A DNA stretch of 64,000 nucleotides, taken from NCBI GenBank assembly GCA_946902985.2, contig OX336391.1:148689545-148753544 (forward strand), read 5' to 3'. How positions within the stretch are numbered: the first letter of the stretch is position 1; each line of letters begins with the position of its first letter. The notes under the pieces are model-generated. The model did no database searches, was not told where the DNA came from, and saw only the letters and a list, made by a program, of their open reading frames with translations. Source of the stretch: Meconema thalassinum. Taxonomy: Eukaryota > Arthropoda > Insecta > Orthoptera > Tettigoniidae. Below are positions 1 to 10,431 of this stretch, one piece after another. Made by a program: the position numbers and the translations under genes.

Positions 1-1447
1 TTTTCAAATTTCCAGCATTGAACTTGCCGTAAATGACATTATTCTCATCATCGTAGAGTTCATAACAGTTGTTTCCATAAGCGTTTGTAATTCTAAACGG
101 CCCCATAAATACAATTCCAAATTTGGGATAGATCTTCTTGCTCATATCAGCCTTGACAGGTCTGCGGAGTAATACAAGATTTCCAACTTGTAAGGGTGCA
201 CCAAAACGTTTTCCAGCTACTCTTTTCAATCGTTTCTCTGCTGCTTTCTGGAGTTGTTCCTTCGCCTTGTCAATCCTTTGCTGCCTTCCTAGGTCGGGAT
301 CTCTAGGAACGTGGTTGAAAAGATTATCCCACGGCCTTTCTGGGTTTCTTCCTAGATGAAGTCGCATTGGCACTTCTCCTGTGCTCTCCTGCACTGTAGA
401 ATTCAGACATTCCTCAATAAGGGGTACAAATCTCACCCAACCAGAATGATCATTTGGTCAGAAAATTCGACAGAATTTCGAAAATTCAGCCATATATCTC
501 TCTGAGGAATTCGATTCTGGGTAACGCACGCTTGAAAATAAGTGCTTAATGCCAAGCCTTTCCATATCCGCAGCAAATTCCACTGACGTAAACTGCGTTC
601 CATGATCTGACAGTAGGTATTCCGGTTTACCAGCTTTAGGAAATACAGCATTTTCCAGTCTGCTTACAACGTTCCTCGTGTTAGCTTTCTGCATGGGACT
701 CATTGTTACAAATTTTGAGAAAACATCCACGGTTACCAACAGGTACTGGTTACCCTGATATCCCTTCGGACAGGGGCCAAATATGTCCGTCGCCATAAGT
801 TCGTTTGGCTTAGAAGGAATCATAGCCTTCGGTTTTCCCTTTAATAAAGCAGAGGCATACTTTGCTCTCTGACATTTGTCACATGATCGAATGACCTTGG
901 CAATGCTGGAACGCATGTTAGTCCAAATAAACCTCTCTTTAAGAGTATCAAGAGTTTTATCTAAACCGGCATGTCCAGTTGCGTGATGAGCTACCCACAC
1001 TAAATTGACAACAAGTTTAGGTGGCACGACTATTCGGAGTTTTGTATGCGCAGAGTCAGCATACTTGCATACGATGTCTCCACTCAAGACAAAGTGTCGT
1101 GAATTTCTCCGTGTAGCTGCATAGTCAACATCAGTATTGTCCATGTAACCCTTGAGGAACCTGTACATTTTCCTTATTGGAGCGTGTCTCTTCTGTGACA
1201 CACCGATTCGGGCTAATCTCCTAACGGTTTCTTGATCTTCTTGCTCCAATTGTACATGGTGTATCTGCACATTTTTAATAGGGTTACGTGATAACGCATC
1301 AGCCAGTAAGTTATCTTTCCCAGGCTGGTGGACAATAGTGGCGTTAAACTGTTGGGTGAACAAAGCCCAACGTGTCAGTCTATCACTCGACATGTCAGTT
1401 TGCAGCATAAACTGTAGTGCTTTATGGTCAGTAATAATGATCTTCAA
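1..1447 (-). pseudogene. pol: Pol fragment: RNase H C-terminus and integrase
   Basis: Reading starts directly after the filler with the RNase H C-terminal signature (ITDHKALQFML, then GKDNLLADALSRNP). The integrase zinc-binding domain follows: H174, H178, C208 and C211, numbered from an upstream ATG at 1504. The catalytic triad is visible as D240 (ATDIFGP), D300 (LLSDHGTQF) and E335 (SSERYM). A TGA at 458-460 interrupts the frame just after KFCRIF. The same frame stays open from there to the left edge, with integrase C-terminal features (HSGWVRFVPLIEECLN; GAPLQVGNLVLLRRP). Because the frame is kept, this is a simple nonsense change, not a frameshift. The 3' end of the gene is outside the window. 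Confidence 0.88.
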
Positions 1448-1514
1448 GTTCTTCATGTCAATAATAGCTCCGACCTTCGATATAAAATCGATTCCAAGTA
1501 CCATATCAAAATTG
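1448..1514 (-). repeat. 67-bp filler copied from the protease gene at the RT deletion junction
   Basis: Bases 1448-1514 are identical to bases 2044-2110. The source (2044-2110) encodes the protease C-terminal part including VLGIDF. The copy sits exactly between the last reverse-transcriptase fingers residues and the first recognisable RNase H residues, replacing the whole palm, thumb and RNase H N-terminus. Direct orientation and perfect identity fit a template jump during reverse transcription, or a recent repair event. Confidence 0.92.
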
Positions 1515-2565
1515 CTCTTCCTTTGAATTTTCGAAGCAGATCTCTAATCTTGGGTGGTCGGTCATTTTCTGGAAGAATCTTCAAGTTGATGGTCCTGGCA
1601 TCGAGACAAAGACGTATCTGACCATTACTTTTCTTCACTACTGTGATGGGGTTTATATAAGACGACGCCTGTTTTTTAATAATCCCGTCTACCTCCATTT
1701 TTCTGATTAACTCTCGTACTTCTTGATAGTATTTCTCAGGAATGGGGTATATTCTCTTCTGGTAAGGGGTTTCATCTGTCAGCCTTATCTTGTACTTATA
1801 ATCCTTAATCAATCCAGGCTTTTCATCAAAAATATCTTGGAATTCCTTTATCAGATCCTCAAATTCCCACTGAATTTCTTCAAATCCTTCAGTTTTTCTA
1901 CTGGGTATTTCTGCTAAATTTTCCACTTCATTAATTATGGTATTCAAAATTTCTTCCCTAAGGTCTATTTCCAGACTGTTTTTCACGTCCTGTTTTTCTA
2001 TCTCTTCTGTGATCATGTACCCATCATTAAAGCTAATACTTCTGTTCTTCATGTCAATAATAGCTCCGACCTTCGATATAAAATCGATTCCAAGTACCAT
2101 ATCAAAATTGATCTTGCTCACCACAATGAAGATCTGTTCATAATTCCTTCCATTGATCTCAAAGTTCAATAACACTTGAATCTTGCACTTCACTGCCTTA
2201 TCTTGGAAAATCCCTCTCACTTTGACGGTAGAAACAGGTAGAACTGTCATATTCTCTCCTCTTAGCAGACTTTGATAACAATCTTCTGAAATGATGGAAA
2301 TAATTGCACCAGTATCCATCAGGGCTTTGTATTGTTGGCCATCTATCAGTACAGAAATAATAGGTAAGGCACATGGTCTTTCCTCTCTGACGATTCCCCT
2401 CTCTTCTAGCAAATCTTCATCAGTAACTTCATATATCTCATTAATTGTAATTAGGTGTGGTGTGGCAATGTATTTACAAGTTCTCACTGTCGTTGAGAAA
2501 TCGGCGTTTTTTTTTTGTGTTACCGACCTCAAAATTGTGCTGGCTCGTAGAAGGCCCAGGATCAA
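1515..2565 (-). pseudogene. pol: Pol fragment: aspartic protease and N-terminal reverse transcriptase
   Basis: This frame lies +1 relative to Gag and overlaps its 3' end. The retroviral-type protease active site MDTGA is at residues 83-87, with the flap and C-terminal VLGIDFI motif near residues 157-163. Reverse-transcriptase fingers begin near residue 265 (TPYQKRIYPIPEKYY) and include the VVKKSNGQIRLCLDAR block at 309-324. Coding then stops making sense after KIRDLLRKFKG (residue 349). From 1514 downward the DNA is a copied 67-bp piece of the protease gene in the wrong frame, and the catalytic YxDD palm region is absent. Expression would probably need ribosomal frameshifting or fusion with Gag; the A10 run at 2507-2516 lies in the overlap. 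Non-functional as a polymerase. Confidence 0.88.
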
Positions 2566-4906
2566 TCACAACATCCTGCCTTTTCTTTTGATTTTCGGCT
2601 TCTTTTTCCCGTAACTCCTTTAGGTATTGCTGGCTTTCCCTCTCTCTTTCCTGATACTGATCGGGTGTCATAACCTGACCTTGAGAATCCTGATTGCTAT
2701 TTTGGTTCTGGTTATTTCTATTATAATTTCTGTTATAACCATTATTGTTGTAATATCTGCCTCTTCCATTGTTGTAATTGCCTCGATTATAGTTCCAGCC
2801 TCTTCTCTGTTGATACGGACGGTAACCTTGCGATCTGTTATTTCTAAACTGATTATTCCTGTGAGGACCTACATTGTCAGTTTTCTCTTCATCTGGCTTG
2901 TCAGTTTGTTGGACTTGGTCCATATATACCGTATTTATTTCTTTAAAGTCATGCCTTTGACCTTTCTGTACCACGTTAGGCATTGGACTTGTGTAGTCTA
3001 ACCTCCTCAGTAATTCATCCATGCCGGTCAAATCCCTTATGTTTGACGAAATGATTAGTCTCCTCACCTCCACAGGCAGCATACGAGAAATCGCATCAAT
3101 TAATTGCTCCGTTGACAAAGGGGGTTGCAAAAATCTCAAGCGGGACAATTGACTCGTAAAGAAATCAGCGTACCGCGTTGGAAGAGTACCTGAGTATTTT
3201 CTTGAATAAACCTCCGCTCTTAACGAATTCTGCGCTTCGATGGACCAAAATCGTTTGATTAGCGCCTCTGCAAACTCGTCAAAGTTACTGAACGTGTATC
3301 TAAATGCGCGAAACCATTCGAGGGGTCCTCCAATCAAAAATCTCTCCACTATCTTCATCTCTCTCTCTCTGGGAATGTGAGCTTCGATGAAATAATCTTT
3401 GAGGTTCCTGACATATTCTATAGGCGTCAAACTGTCAGTGTTTCTGAACTTTTGTGGTTTGTCTTCAAAATTCCTGATGACCGTGACATTCCTCGGATAT
3501 GAATCCGGGTAGTTTTTCCCACTATCTCGATAGTTCCACTCAGGTTCCATATTCCTCTCGTCATCTTCCTCCCTGAATCTGGATATACGTTCTTCAGGAG
3601 TCACGTCTCTCTCTTCTGGATCTAGGTTATATCTTCTGGCATAATTCCTATTGGTTTCGCAAGCCAAGCCTACTGTATCCTTGTCAGTAATCTCCGTTAA
3701 GACTTTCTTGATTAACTCTTCTTTGTAGGTCTCCATCAAACTAGCTTCTCCTAGCTTCAAATTTTGCAGTTTACTCGTCGTTTCATTCACATCAGAGACA
3801 ACTTTATGAATCTGTTCCTCTAATGCAGATTTTAATGCTTGCACATCCTGACCTAATTGTGTTCTATCTTCTACTTGTCTCTCGGATAGCGAATCCATCC
3901 TGACGCTTAAATATTTCCTAATCTGTACTACTTCATTGTTAATATCTATTTGAGTACTGGCAAGTTTTCTTTCAATACGTTCCTGAATTTGGGTTACATG
4001 TTCCCCACTTGACCTATTCCACTCGCCTTTCCATACTGCTACATTTGCCGTTAACATTTCTGCTATGTCTACTTCGATATCTTCTTTAAGTAATCTATTA
4101 TGGTCTAATACCTGGGTTCTCATGACCTCTACATCAAACTTTAAACCTGCTAAAGACGCTGTCGTTCTAACTGACTCATCAACTAGCCTAGTCGTTAGTG
4201 CACTCATATTACGTGTACAAAGTGTTTTCGAATTTTCTATTTCTTCCCTGACTTTATTTACATCAGTTTGGACTTTAGCAATATCTACGAAAACTGTGTT
4301 GACCTCTACTTGAATTTTATTTATGTCACTTTGCATCTCATTTACATCCGAATGAATGTTATTAATATCAACCTGAACATTGGACACATCAGTTCTAACA
4401 TTTTGGATTCCTCTTTGGACTTCCTCAACCTTGTCTTGGACAGTCGCAACATCATTTTTAACAACAACTACCTCAGCCCTAGCACAAGAAATATCACTTC
4501 GGACATTAGCAACATCTAAATTCAACATTGTAAGATCTTTATGCACATTAGACACATCTATTTTAACCTCTGAAACATTTTTATGCACATTGGATAAATC
4601 TTTTTGGACATTGGACACGTCTGAGCGCATGTCAGTTACAGCATTCTCGATTCCTTGGGTATTAATCTGTAAACGCGACATATGATCCTCTAAGTTAGCA
4701 GAACTGGTCTGGAGAACTTTCATATTAGCAGACAAATTACTAGCATTCTCCTCCATTCGACTAGTATTCCTAGCTTCCATCTCCTTCATGCTTTCATTCA
4801 GCATCTGCTTCATACTGCTATTCATGCTAGCTTTCATCTCCCTCGCACTTTCATTCATGCTAGCTTTCAACTCTTCTAACATCATCCTCATACTTTCGTC
4901 TGCCAT
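2474..4906 (-). CDS. gag: Gag polyprotein with long heptad coiled coil
   Basis: An 810-residue open frame. Residues 1-90 are Met/Ser/Glu-rich and helical in character. Residues 97-229 are 19 uninterrupted 7-residue repeats of the type VSNVxxD with V/I/L at positions 1 and mostly 4, a textbook coiled coil encoded by 21-bp DNA repeats (4220-4618). More helical sequence runs to about 400. Residues about 485-640 match the retrotransposon Gag capsid pattern (TPIEYVRNLKDYF, GGPLEWFRAFRYTFSNFDEFAEALIKRF split by a few residues). Residues 683-740 are rich in Asn, Arg, Gly and Tyr and probably replace the nucleocapsid; no CxxCxxxxHxxxxC zinc knuckle is present. The frame ends 92 nt inside the next frame, just after a run of ten A. 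Length is well above the 300-500 residues common for gypsy Gag, the excess being the coiled coil. The start is the first ATG, followed directly by continuous coding. Confidence 0.85.
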   Translation of the reverse strand: MADESMRMMLEELKASMNESAREMKASMNSSMKQMLNESMKEMEARNTSRMEENASNLSANMKVLQTSSANLEDHMSRLQINTQGIENAVTDMRSDVSNVQKDLSNVHKNVSEVKIDVSNVHKDLTMLNLDVANVRSDISCARAEVVVVKNDVATVQDKVEEVQRGIQNVRTDVSNVQVDINNIHSDVNEMQSDINKIQVEVNTVFVDIAKVQTDVNKVREEIENSKTLCTRNMSALTTRLVDESVRTTASLAGLKFDVEVMRTQVLDHNRLLKEDIEVDIAEMLTANVAVWKGEWNRSSGEHVTQIQERIERKLASTQIDINNEVVQIRKYLSVRMDSLSERQVEDRTQLGQDVQALKSALEEQIHKVVSDVNETTSKLQNLKLGEASLMETYKEELIKKVLTEITDKDTVGLACETNRNYARRYNLDPEERDVTPEERISRFREEDDERNMEPEWNYRDSGKNYPDSYPRNVTVIRNFEDKPQKFRNTDSLTPIEYVRNLKDYFIEAHIPREREMKIVERFLIGGPLEWFRAFRYTFSNFDEFAEALIKRFWSIEAQNSLRAEVYSRKYSGTLPTRYADFFTSQLSRLRFLQPPLSTEQLIDAISRMLPVEVRRLIISSNIRDLTGMDELLRRLDYTSPMPNVVQKGQRHDFKEINTVYMDQVQQTDKPDEEKTDNVGPHRNNQFRNNRSQGYRPYQQRRGWNYNRGNYNNGRGRYYNNNGYNRNYNRNNQNQNSNQDSQGQVMTPDQYQERERESQQYLKELREKEAENQKKRQDVVIDPGPSTSQHNFEVGNTKKKRRFLNDSENL

Positions 4907-6200
4907 TACAATATTAATTCAAAATATAAACTGCTGTAGGGACATACATCAATAGAGCAAAATAACAACATCTGAGCAACACTTTTCACCATATATAAAT
5001 TTGATCAATTTTCTGTCTTAAATCTAACTTATAACTACCTTATAATTAACCTTCGAAGACACTTCATGTTGAAATAAACTCAAGCACATGTTCAAATTTC
5101 CTTGGTCCATTTTAAAATATCCTAACACAAATAATTTACATTTACAATCCAAATAATTTAATTTTATCTTTAATATGACTAAAATGTCATAAGCCGGTCA
5201 AATAAAATAAGATTCCAGATCATAGGCGATTTTTCTAAGTTTCCAGCCTATTTAACCTTTCTCAAGTTGTATAAGATCAGATCTTTTCTGAGCGTAATTT
5301 TCCTACTACAATACAACATTTAATTCCTATATAATCACACTCTTAAATTCTACAATTGGCCTAGACATCTAACAAAGAATCAACCTCTTTATTTGAGTCT
5401 AATCGATCTGACCGCTACGCTACGGAGGCGACATGGTTTAGAACAGTATTTAGGGAAAATAACCATTTAAATGAGACAAGAAAATAACTTTCCCTATCGT
5501 CTTCGTAGATAATATGAACAAAACCAAGTTGAAATCATGCTGTACGAGGTAGGGAGGGTAAAATATAATAGTTAAAAAGAATTTAAAAAATCTGCCGTTG
5601 GATGGTCTTGAACCCGGGATCTTCGAAGAGCGAGCGGGCACAATAACACTTGCACACATTTCCAACACACTCTGGAGGTATTTGTTGCGCTTCTTATTAA
5701 CGCGTATGGTAAAATATTCAATTATTACAGTTAGATCTTAAATATTGATTGGAATGCATTCGTTCAGTACCTGGCAGGTTTTCTAATTTACTTAAAGCAA
5801 TTTTCGCGACCGCTTTGCGTTAATAAGGCGAAAGAACAGCAACTAATGCCCTCAAACGACAGACCTTCGGTTTTATTTCATACAACTTAGCGTCCAAAAT
5901 GCTAGCGTGTGATACACTTCAATCATACAAGCAGGTGTACTGACGAAGAGAACAGAATTATACAGGATGTTGTACCAGCGATCACACCAGCTTCCTTGCC
6001 AGCGAGTGTCATGTGATACGGGCCTAAAGATATGCTAAGACTTTTTGTTAAAATTTAATAACAAAACAAGATGTTCGGTAAAGAACGTATAGCCTACTTT
6101 CTCCTAAATACATGGGTATGGTTATAACCCTTAGTCCTTTTCAAGGAGTATAATTGAATGTTGGTTGTAATAGCTTCTTGAAATACAACGTGCTTTACGG
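4907..6200. other. Non-coding stretch, AT-rich; retroelement leader plus unassigned sequence
   Basis: No coding frame could be supported. The part next to Gag should be its 5' leader or LTR, but no TG...CA boundaries, duplicated LTR or primer-binding site can be seen. A tRNA-like A-box pattern (TAGCGTAGCGG on the minus strand, around 5410-5425) and a separate B-box pattern (next entry) suggest old SINE fragments. Confidence 0.5.
5595..5660 (-). repeat. Possible tRNA-derived SINE remnant (B box only)
   Basis: The minus strand of 5604-5614 reads GGTTCAAGACC, an exact fit to the RNA polymerase III B-box consensus GGTTCRANNCC, in a CCCGGGTTCAAG context typical of tRNA T-arms. No convincing A box lies at the right distance, so only a fragment is claimed. 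Confidence 0.4.
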
Positions 6201-6207
6201 ATATTTT

Positions 6208-7450
6208 ACATGAATATGATGTGCCCTTTGCTAGTGCTACCTCTGTAAAAAATTTCATTCAGTTCGGTTTCACCATGTTTGAATTGATAGGGGGAATCGA
6301 TTTGCACACAAACATGGCCGCTATCTGCACAATATTGGTCTGATGACCTTGTAGTGTGGTCAACAGATTCTCTATACATAAAGGTATGTCGTTGCAATAT
6401 TTGGTAGGGATCAGATTATTAGGTTGGTCATAACTTGATTCAAGCTCTTAACATTAGGATGGCCGCCATTACGTTTTCGTCAATATGGCGGCGATATAAA
6501 ACATGACACTGGAGTGCCCTTTGCTAGTGCTACCTCTGTACCAAATTTCGTTCAATTCAGTTACACCGTGTTTAATTGATAGGGGGAATCAATTTGCACA
6601 CATACATGACCACCATCTGCAAACTAATGGGCTGATGACCTTGTAGTTCAGTCAAACGATGCTCGCCAAACAAGTATACGTTGTTGCAAAATTTGGTAGA
6701 GATAGGATGATTAAGTTAGTCGTAATTTGATTTAAGCTTTGAACATTTGGGTGGCCACCATTACGTTTCCGTCAAGATGGAGGCGATATAAAACATGACA
6801 CTGAGGTGTTCTGCGCTAGTGCTACCTCTGTACCAAATTTCGTTCAATTCAGTTTCACCGTGTTTGAATTGATAGGGGGAATCGATTTGCATACATACTT
6901 GGCCGCCATAAGCAAACTGTTGGGCTGATGATCTTGTAGTTTGGTCAAAATATGCTTCCCTGATAAAGGTATGTTGTTGCAAGATTTGGTAGAGATCAGA
7001 TTATTAGGTTTGTCGTAATTTGATTCAAGCTCTTTACAATAGGATGGCCGCCATTACGTTTTCGTCAAGATGGCGGCGATATAAAACATTACACTGAGGT
7101 GTCCTTTACTAGTGCTACCTCTGTACCAAATATCGTTCAATTCGGTATCACCGTGTTTGAATTGATAGGGGGAATCGATTTGCACACATACATGGCCGCC
7201 ATCTGCAAACTGTTGGTCTGATTACTTTGTAGTGTAGTCAAAAGACGCTCGCCTTATAAATATATGTTGTTGCAAAATTTGGTAGAGATCGGATGATTAG
7301 GTTATTCGTAATTTGATTTAAGCTTTGAACATTTGGGTGGCCGCCATTACGTTTCCGTCAAGATGGCTGCGATATAAAACATGACACTGAGGTGCCCTTT
7401 GCTAGTTCTACCTCTGTACCAAATTTCGTTCAATTCGGTTTCACCGTGTT
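6208..7450 (-). repeat. ~293-bp tandem repeat array, five copies
   Basis: The phrase GTGCTACCTCTGTACCAAAT (or close variants) recurs at about 6233, 6524, 6816, 7110 and 7403, a period of 291-294 bp. Each unit carries GGCCGCCAT-type motifs, an AATTGATAGGGGGAATCGAT block and a GGTAGAGATC block. Units differ by scattered substitutions, so this is an old or slowly homogenised array. It is followed by a G-run and an ACACAGACAGAC microsatellite. On the minus strand the order is therefore GTCTGTCTGTGTG microsatellite, then repeats containing GAAATTTGGTAC, the same layout as the large array beyond 20.3 kb. I assign it to the minus strand for that reason. Confidence 0.85.
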
Positions 7451-7461
7451 CGAATTGATAT

Positions 7462-7524
7462 GGGGGGGGGGGGGCAGACATTCAGAGTACACACACAACG
7501 TCACACACACACAGACAGACACAC
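7462..7524. repeat. Poly-G run and AC/AGAC microsatellite bordering the 293-bp array
   Basis: A run of 13 G at 7462-7474 is followed, after a short unique stretch, by an ACAC/AGAC microsatellite at about 7489-7524. The reverse complement contains GTGTGTCTGTCTGTGTG, comparable to the GTCTGTCTGTATG start of the microsatellites in the 44-kb array. Confidence 0.8.
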
Positions 7525-7719
7525 GATTTTTTGCTAATAATACAATGGGAATTTCTACGGAATACGTATACTTCGATGCAAGCACTGGCGATCAGAATAT
7601 CCTTCGATATGTTGTTGTTTTGTTTCATTTGAGGGCCTAGAACATTTAGCCATGTTTACTGGGGTGTGTGTGTGAGTAGAATTTGTCTGATAACCTGAGT
7701 TATTGCGGGGTTGTAATGA

Positions 7720-7895
7720 TGTGTGTATTTGCAATTAAGGATTGGGAAGGAGGCGACCGTGGCCTTAAGATAGTATCTGTCCTGGAATTTGGAAACCACG
7801 GAAAACCATTTCCAGGGTGGCTGAGGTGGGAATCGAACCCACTTCTTCTCATATTTGCTCCACGAGGCTATGTGTACCAAATTTCAATCCCTTAG
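7720..7895 (-). repeat. tRNA-derived SINE
   Basis: On the minus strand an A-box-like TAGCCTCGTGGAG (7858-7870) is followed about 30 bp later by a B box GGTTCGATTCC (7829-7839), the spacing of a pol III tRNA-type promoter. A non-tRNA body follows (TTTTCCGTGGTTTCC, TTAAGGCCACGG). The body resembles an abundant SINE family I associate with orthopteroid insects; that association is from memory and unverified. Confidence 0.7.
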
Positions 7896-7904
7896 ACAAG
7901 TATT

Positions 7905-7965
7905 ACATTTCTTGGCAAAGCTGGGAATCGAACCCGGACTTCCGGAGCAACACTTCGAGATGTTA
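7905..7965 (-). repeat. Second tRNA-like B-box fragment
   Basis: The minus strand carries GGGTTCGATTCCC around 7924-7937, in a context different from the neighbouring SINE. Probably a fragment of another tRNA-derived SINE that abuts the first. Boundaries are uncertain. Confidence 0.45.
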
Positions 7966-8000
7966 TGTTAATATTCATGCCAGTTTTTAAATTTTCTGCC

Positions 8001-8405
8001 ATAACAGGTCACGTGGCATAACGTACCAATTCGATCGTGTTCTCTTTATAAATCATCAAAATTCAACGAACTCCTCACAAAAATTCGTCGTAAGGCAATA
8101 AATGTGGCAATGTAGTTACATCCCGACTAAAATGGAATGTGGGCTTTCGTTCAAAAAAAAAGTATGCCTACTACTGGATTCGAAGCAGCATTCTGCCCGC
8201 TCGCGCCCACCAAGTACGGTCAGGCTTTAAACCTCGCAGCCACCAAGACATGGTAAGTACCGCACGCTAAACGTGCTTTAGTTACTGTAGCCGTCCCACC
8301 TCAAACGTTTAAGTCCATCTCAAAGTCTTCAATCACGGTTTGTGGTGTTGATTTAACTTTCTACTATTACAGATCACGTGGCGTAAGCTATTAATTCGAT
8401 CGTAT
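8001..8405. repeat. Diverged direct repeat pair, ~365 bp apart
   Basis: The segment at 8001-8041 (ACAGGTCACGTGGCATAA then AATTCGATCGTGTT) recurs at 8366-8405 (ACAGATCACGTGGCGTAA then AATTCGATCGTATT). Both contain a CACGTG palindrome. Between them (about 8165-8255) lies a region with a tRNA-like TTCGAATCC on the minus strand. Likely two decayed copies of one interspersed repeat. Confidence 0.45.
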
Positions 8406-8419
8406 TACGTGTATGTGTG

Positions 8420-9080
8420 TTATTTCAAGGAGCAGAAAGTCATATATTAGTAGAATGGGCCGTAGTATTTGGCGGGTAAAAGTTTAAGGTCGGTTTTTCT
8501 TTGCTAGACCCATGACCCAATTACATTGCTGTCACACAGTCAGAGCGCAGAGCAATATCGACCATCGGGAGAAATGCTATGTTAGTTGGGTTTCATAAAA
8601 CTAAATAATAAGGGGCGGGTGAACCACACTGTATAATGGCGGCCGATACAAGGATTAGACGTGCGTGTCCGATAGGGCATGTATCTGGATAAATCTGGTA
8701 CAGACCAGGTTCACTACGCTTCAAGACCATCAAGAAATGTAAGCAACATTTGACTTTATATTATGCCTAGCTAATTGGAACAAACTATTTTTCTGCAGAT
8801 GACCAACACATTTATTTTTCTTCGTATTTAAATCTTGCAATGATTTACGCAAGACATATTAGAGTTATCCTGAGTATTCTCAGCACTCAGAACAGTTTAG
8901 GATCGATGACCGAGTAGAACGAGCATTTATTTGAATGTTTCATATTTTTGGGTAATCACGGAAAACAGCCGATGTAACTGTAAAAGTTAATAATTATTTT
9001 TGTTGAGAGATGGATATTTTATCCATATTCGAAGAATCGAACATGTGGATTCTCACATAATGAAATAATAATTAAACACA
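8420..9080. other. No recognisable gene or repeat
   Basis: Short frames only, none with recognisable motifs. A GGCGGCCGATA motif near 8640 is reminiscent of the GGCCGCC motifs in the nearby arrays but stands alone. Confidence 0.5.
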
Positions 9081-9088
9081 TTTAATAT

Positions 9089-9089
9089 A

Positions 9090-9140
<51 letters not shown>

Positions 9141-9159
9141 CCACTAATAATAATAATAA
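9089..9159. repeat. AAT trinucleotide microsatellite
   Basis: About 23 AAT/ATA units, interrupted once by CCACT near 9141-9145. Length may vary between individuals. Confidence 0.95.
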
Positions 9160-10430
9160 TGATTTTCATAATTTTTCTAAATAATTCTTGGATCTTATAT
9201 TTTCTAATAATCACATTTATTGAGAGAGAGCCTATGAAGTAGTTTAATCATTTCTAGTTTGGAACAGGTGATTTTCCGAAGGAGAGTGGTTAGCGCAAGC
9301 CCGCATTCAACCAACATTACAGTTCTGATTGAACAGTTAATATTTGCAATGAGCAAAGTATATTTTTCAGATAACACGGAGAGGCATGAAACGGGAAGCA
9401 AATGGTATTTGTATCAATTAGGATATTTTTGTATTTATATAAAATCATGACGTAAATACACATTCGAAAGTGAAATAAAGATTATCATAAGTATGGTAAC
9501 TTCACGGGTTGAACTGAATGGTAAAATAAAATAAACTTGTAAGTTTATTAATCTTCCAGTGTTGATAACAAGCAGAGGCTTGATTTATTGTATAAATTTT
9601 GGGAAGAAAATTTATGTGTGTGGAGTAGTTGAAATGCCATTCCCAGGTGCGCATGTTTAAGTCGCAGGAATGAGGAGGTTTTAATTTGAGCATCAATCAA
9701 ATAGCAGGTTCGATGACTCAGTGTTAAAGGAGTATTGGAACTACACATTGCGTCGTATGAATGACCCGAAGGTTATTTCTTAAAAACCATCAGTTCTTAT
9801 TTCAACCTTGTTCACGGATTCCATTTAGACTTTGATTTTGCTAGAACCCGGATTTGTCATGATAGTATTTTATTCTTCTTCAGAGGAAGACCTTTGCCGT
9901 TGTTGTTGGAATATTGTGTTCTTACACAAATAATAGAATGGGCCACTGCCAATTAAAAATAATTCTATAACCACGAATAATTTGAAGGATGTTTTCAATC
10001 CTAGTGCCATGAACTAAATGAATTTATTATGAAGCTACAATTCTTATTTCCGCATTCTGTCGAAGAATTGCAAGTTGTGAAAGTTACTAAAATGGCCACA
10101 AACATAAATATTTTTCTTGATGATGATTCCAAGTGGAGAATCGAATAGTTGAATGGTCCAACAATTTATTGATCAAGTTAATGATTCATAAATCATATAT
10201 TTTGTTAGGAACTAGAAGTTCATAATCGAGTCACTTCTCGAAATGTTTAATGTCAGATGAACAATTAATTTGTTGTGCTTCGCACATTTCTTCGATGCTA
10301 TGCTCAATGGTCAAATACTTTTCAGAAGTTGTTATTAATATGTGTACATAATTTGTGTTGATTCAAAGATAATAATATTTTTTTGAGTAGTGGTTTTGTA
10401 CGGGTTCTACAGCCTCCTCCTCCTCCCCTC
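9160..10430. other. No recognisable gene; AT-rich intergenic DNA
   Basis: Open frames of 62-66 residues are present on both strands but overlap each other in shadow frames and show no domain, repeat or codon signal. Nothing else could be supported. Confidence 0.5.
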
Positions 10431-10431
10431 C

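Larger units (their letters stand above)
1..4906 (-). mobile_element. Decayed Ty3/gypsy-like LTR retrotransposon (internal region, truncated by window edge)
   Basis: Read on the minus strand, the order is Gag, aspartic protease, N-terminal reverse transcriptase, RNase H C-terminus, integrase. Integrase after RNase H is the Ty3/gypsy order. The element runs off the left edge inside the integrase C-terminal region, so the 3' LTR is outside the window. No LTR or tRNA primer-binding site could be recognised upstream of Gag (4907-5450). The copy is defective: the reverse-transcriptase palm is missing and the integrase has a stop codon. No envelope frame is visible, but the region downstream of integrase is not in the window. 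Confidence 0.9.

Noticed and set aside
138..359. Plus-strand frame of 73 residues
   Set aside because: Lies opposite the integrase C-terminal coding sequence on the minus strand; a shadow.
2627..4685. Plus-strand frames of 82-124 residues
   Set aside because: All lie opposite the Gag coding sequence and reflect its repetitive codons; shadows.
7820..7850. Functional tRNA gene
   Set aside because: A and B boxes are present, but no cloverleaf with acceptor-stem pairing can be drawn and a SINE body follows.
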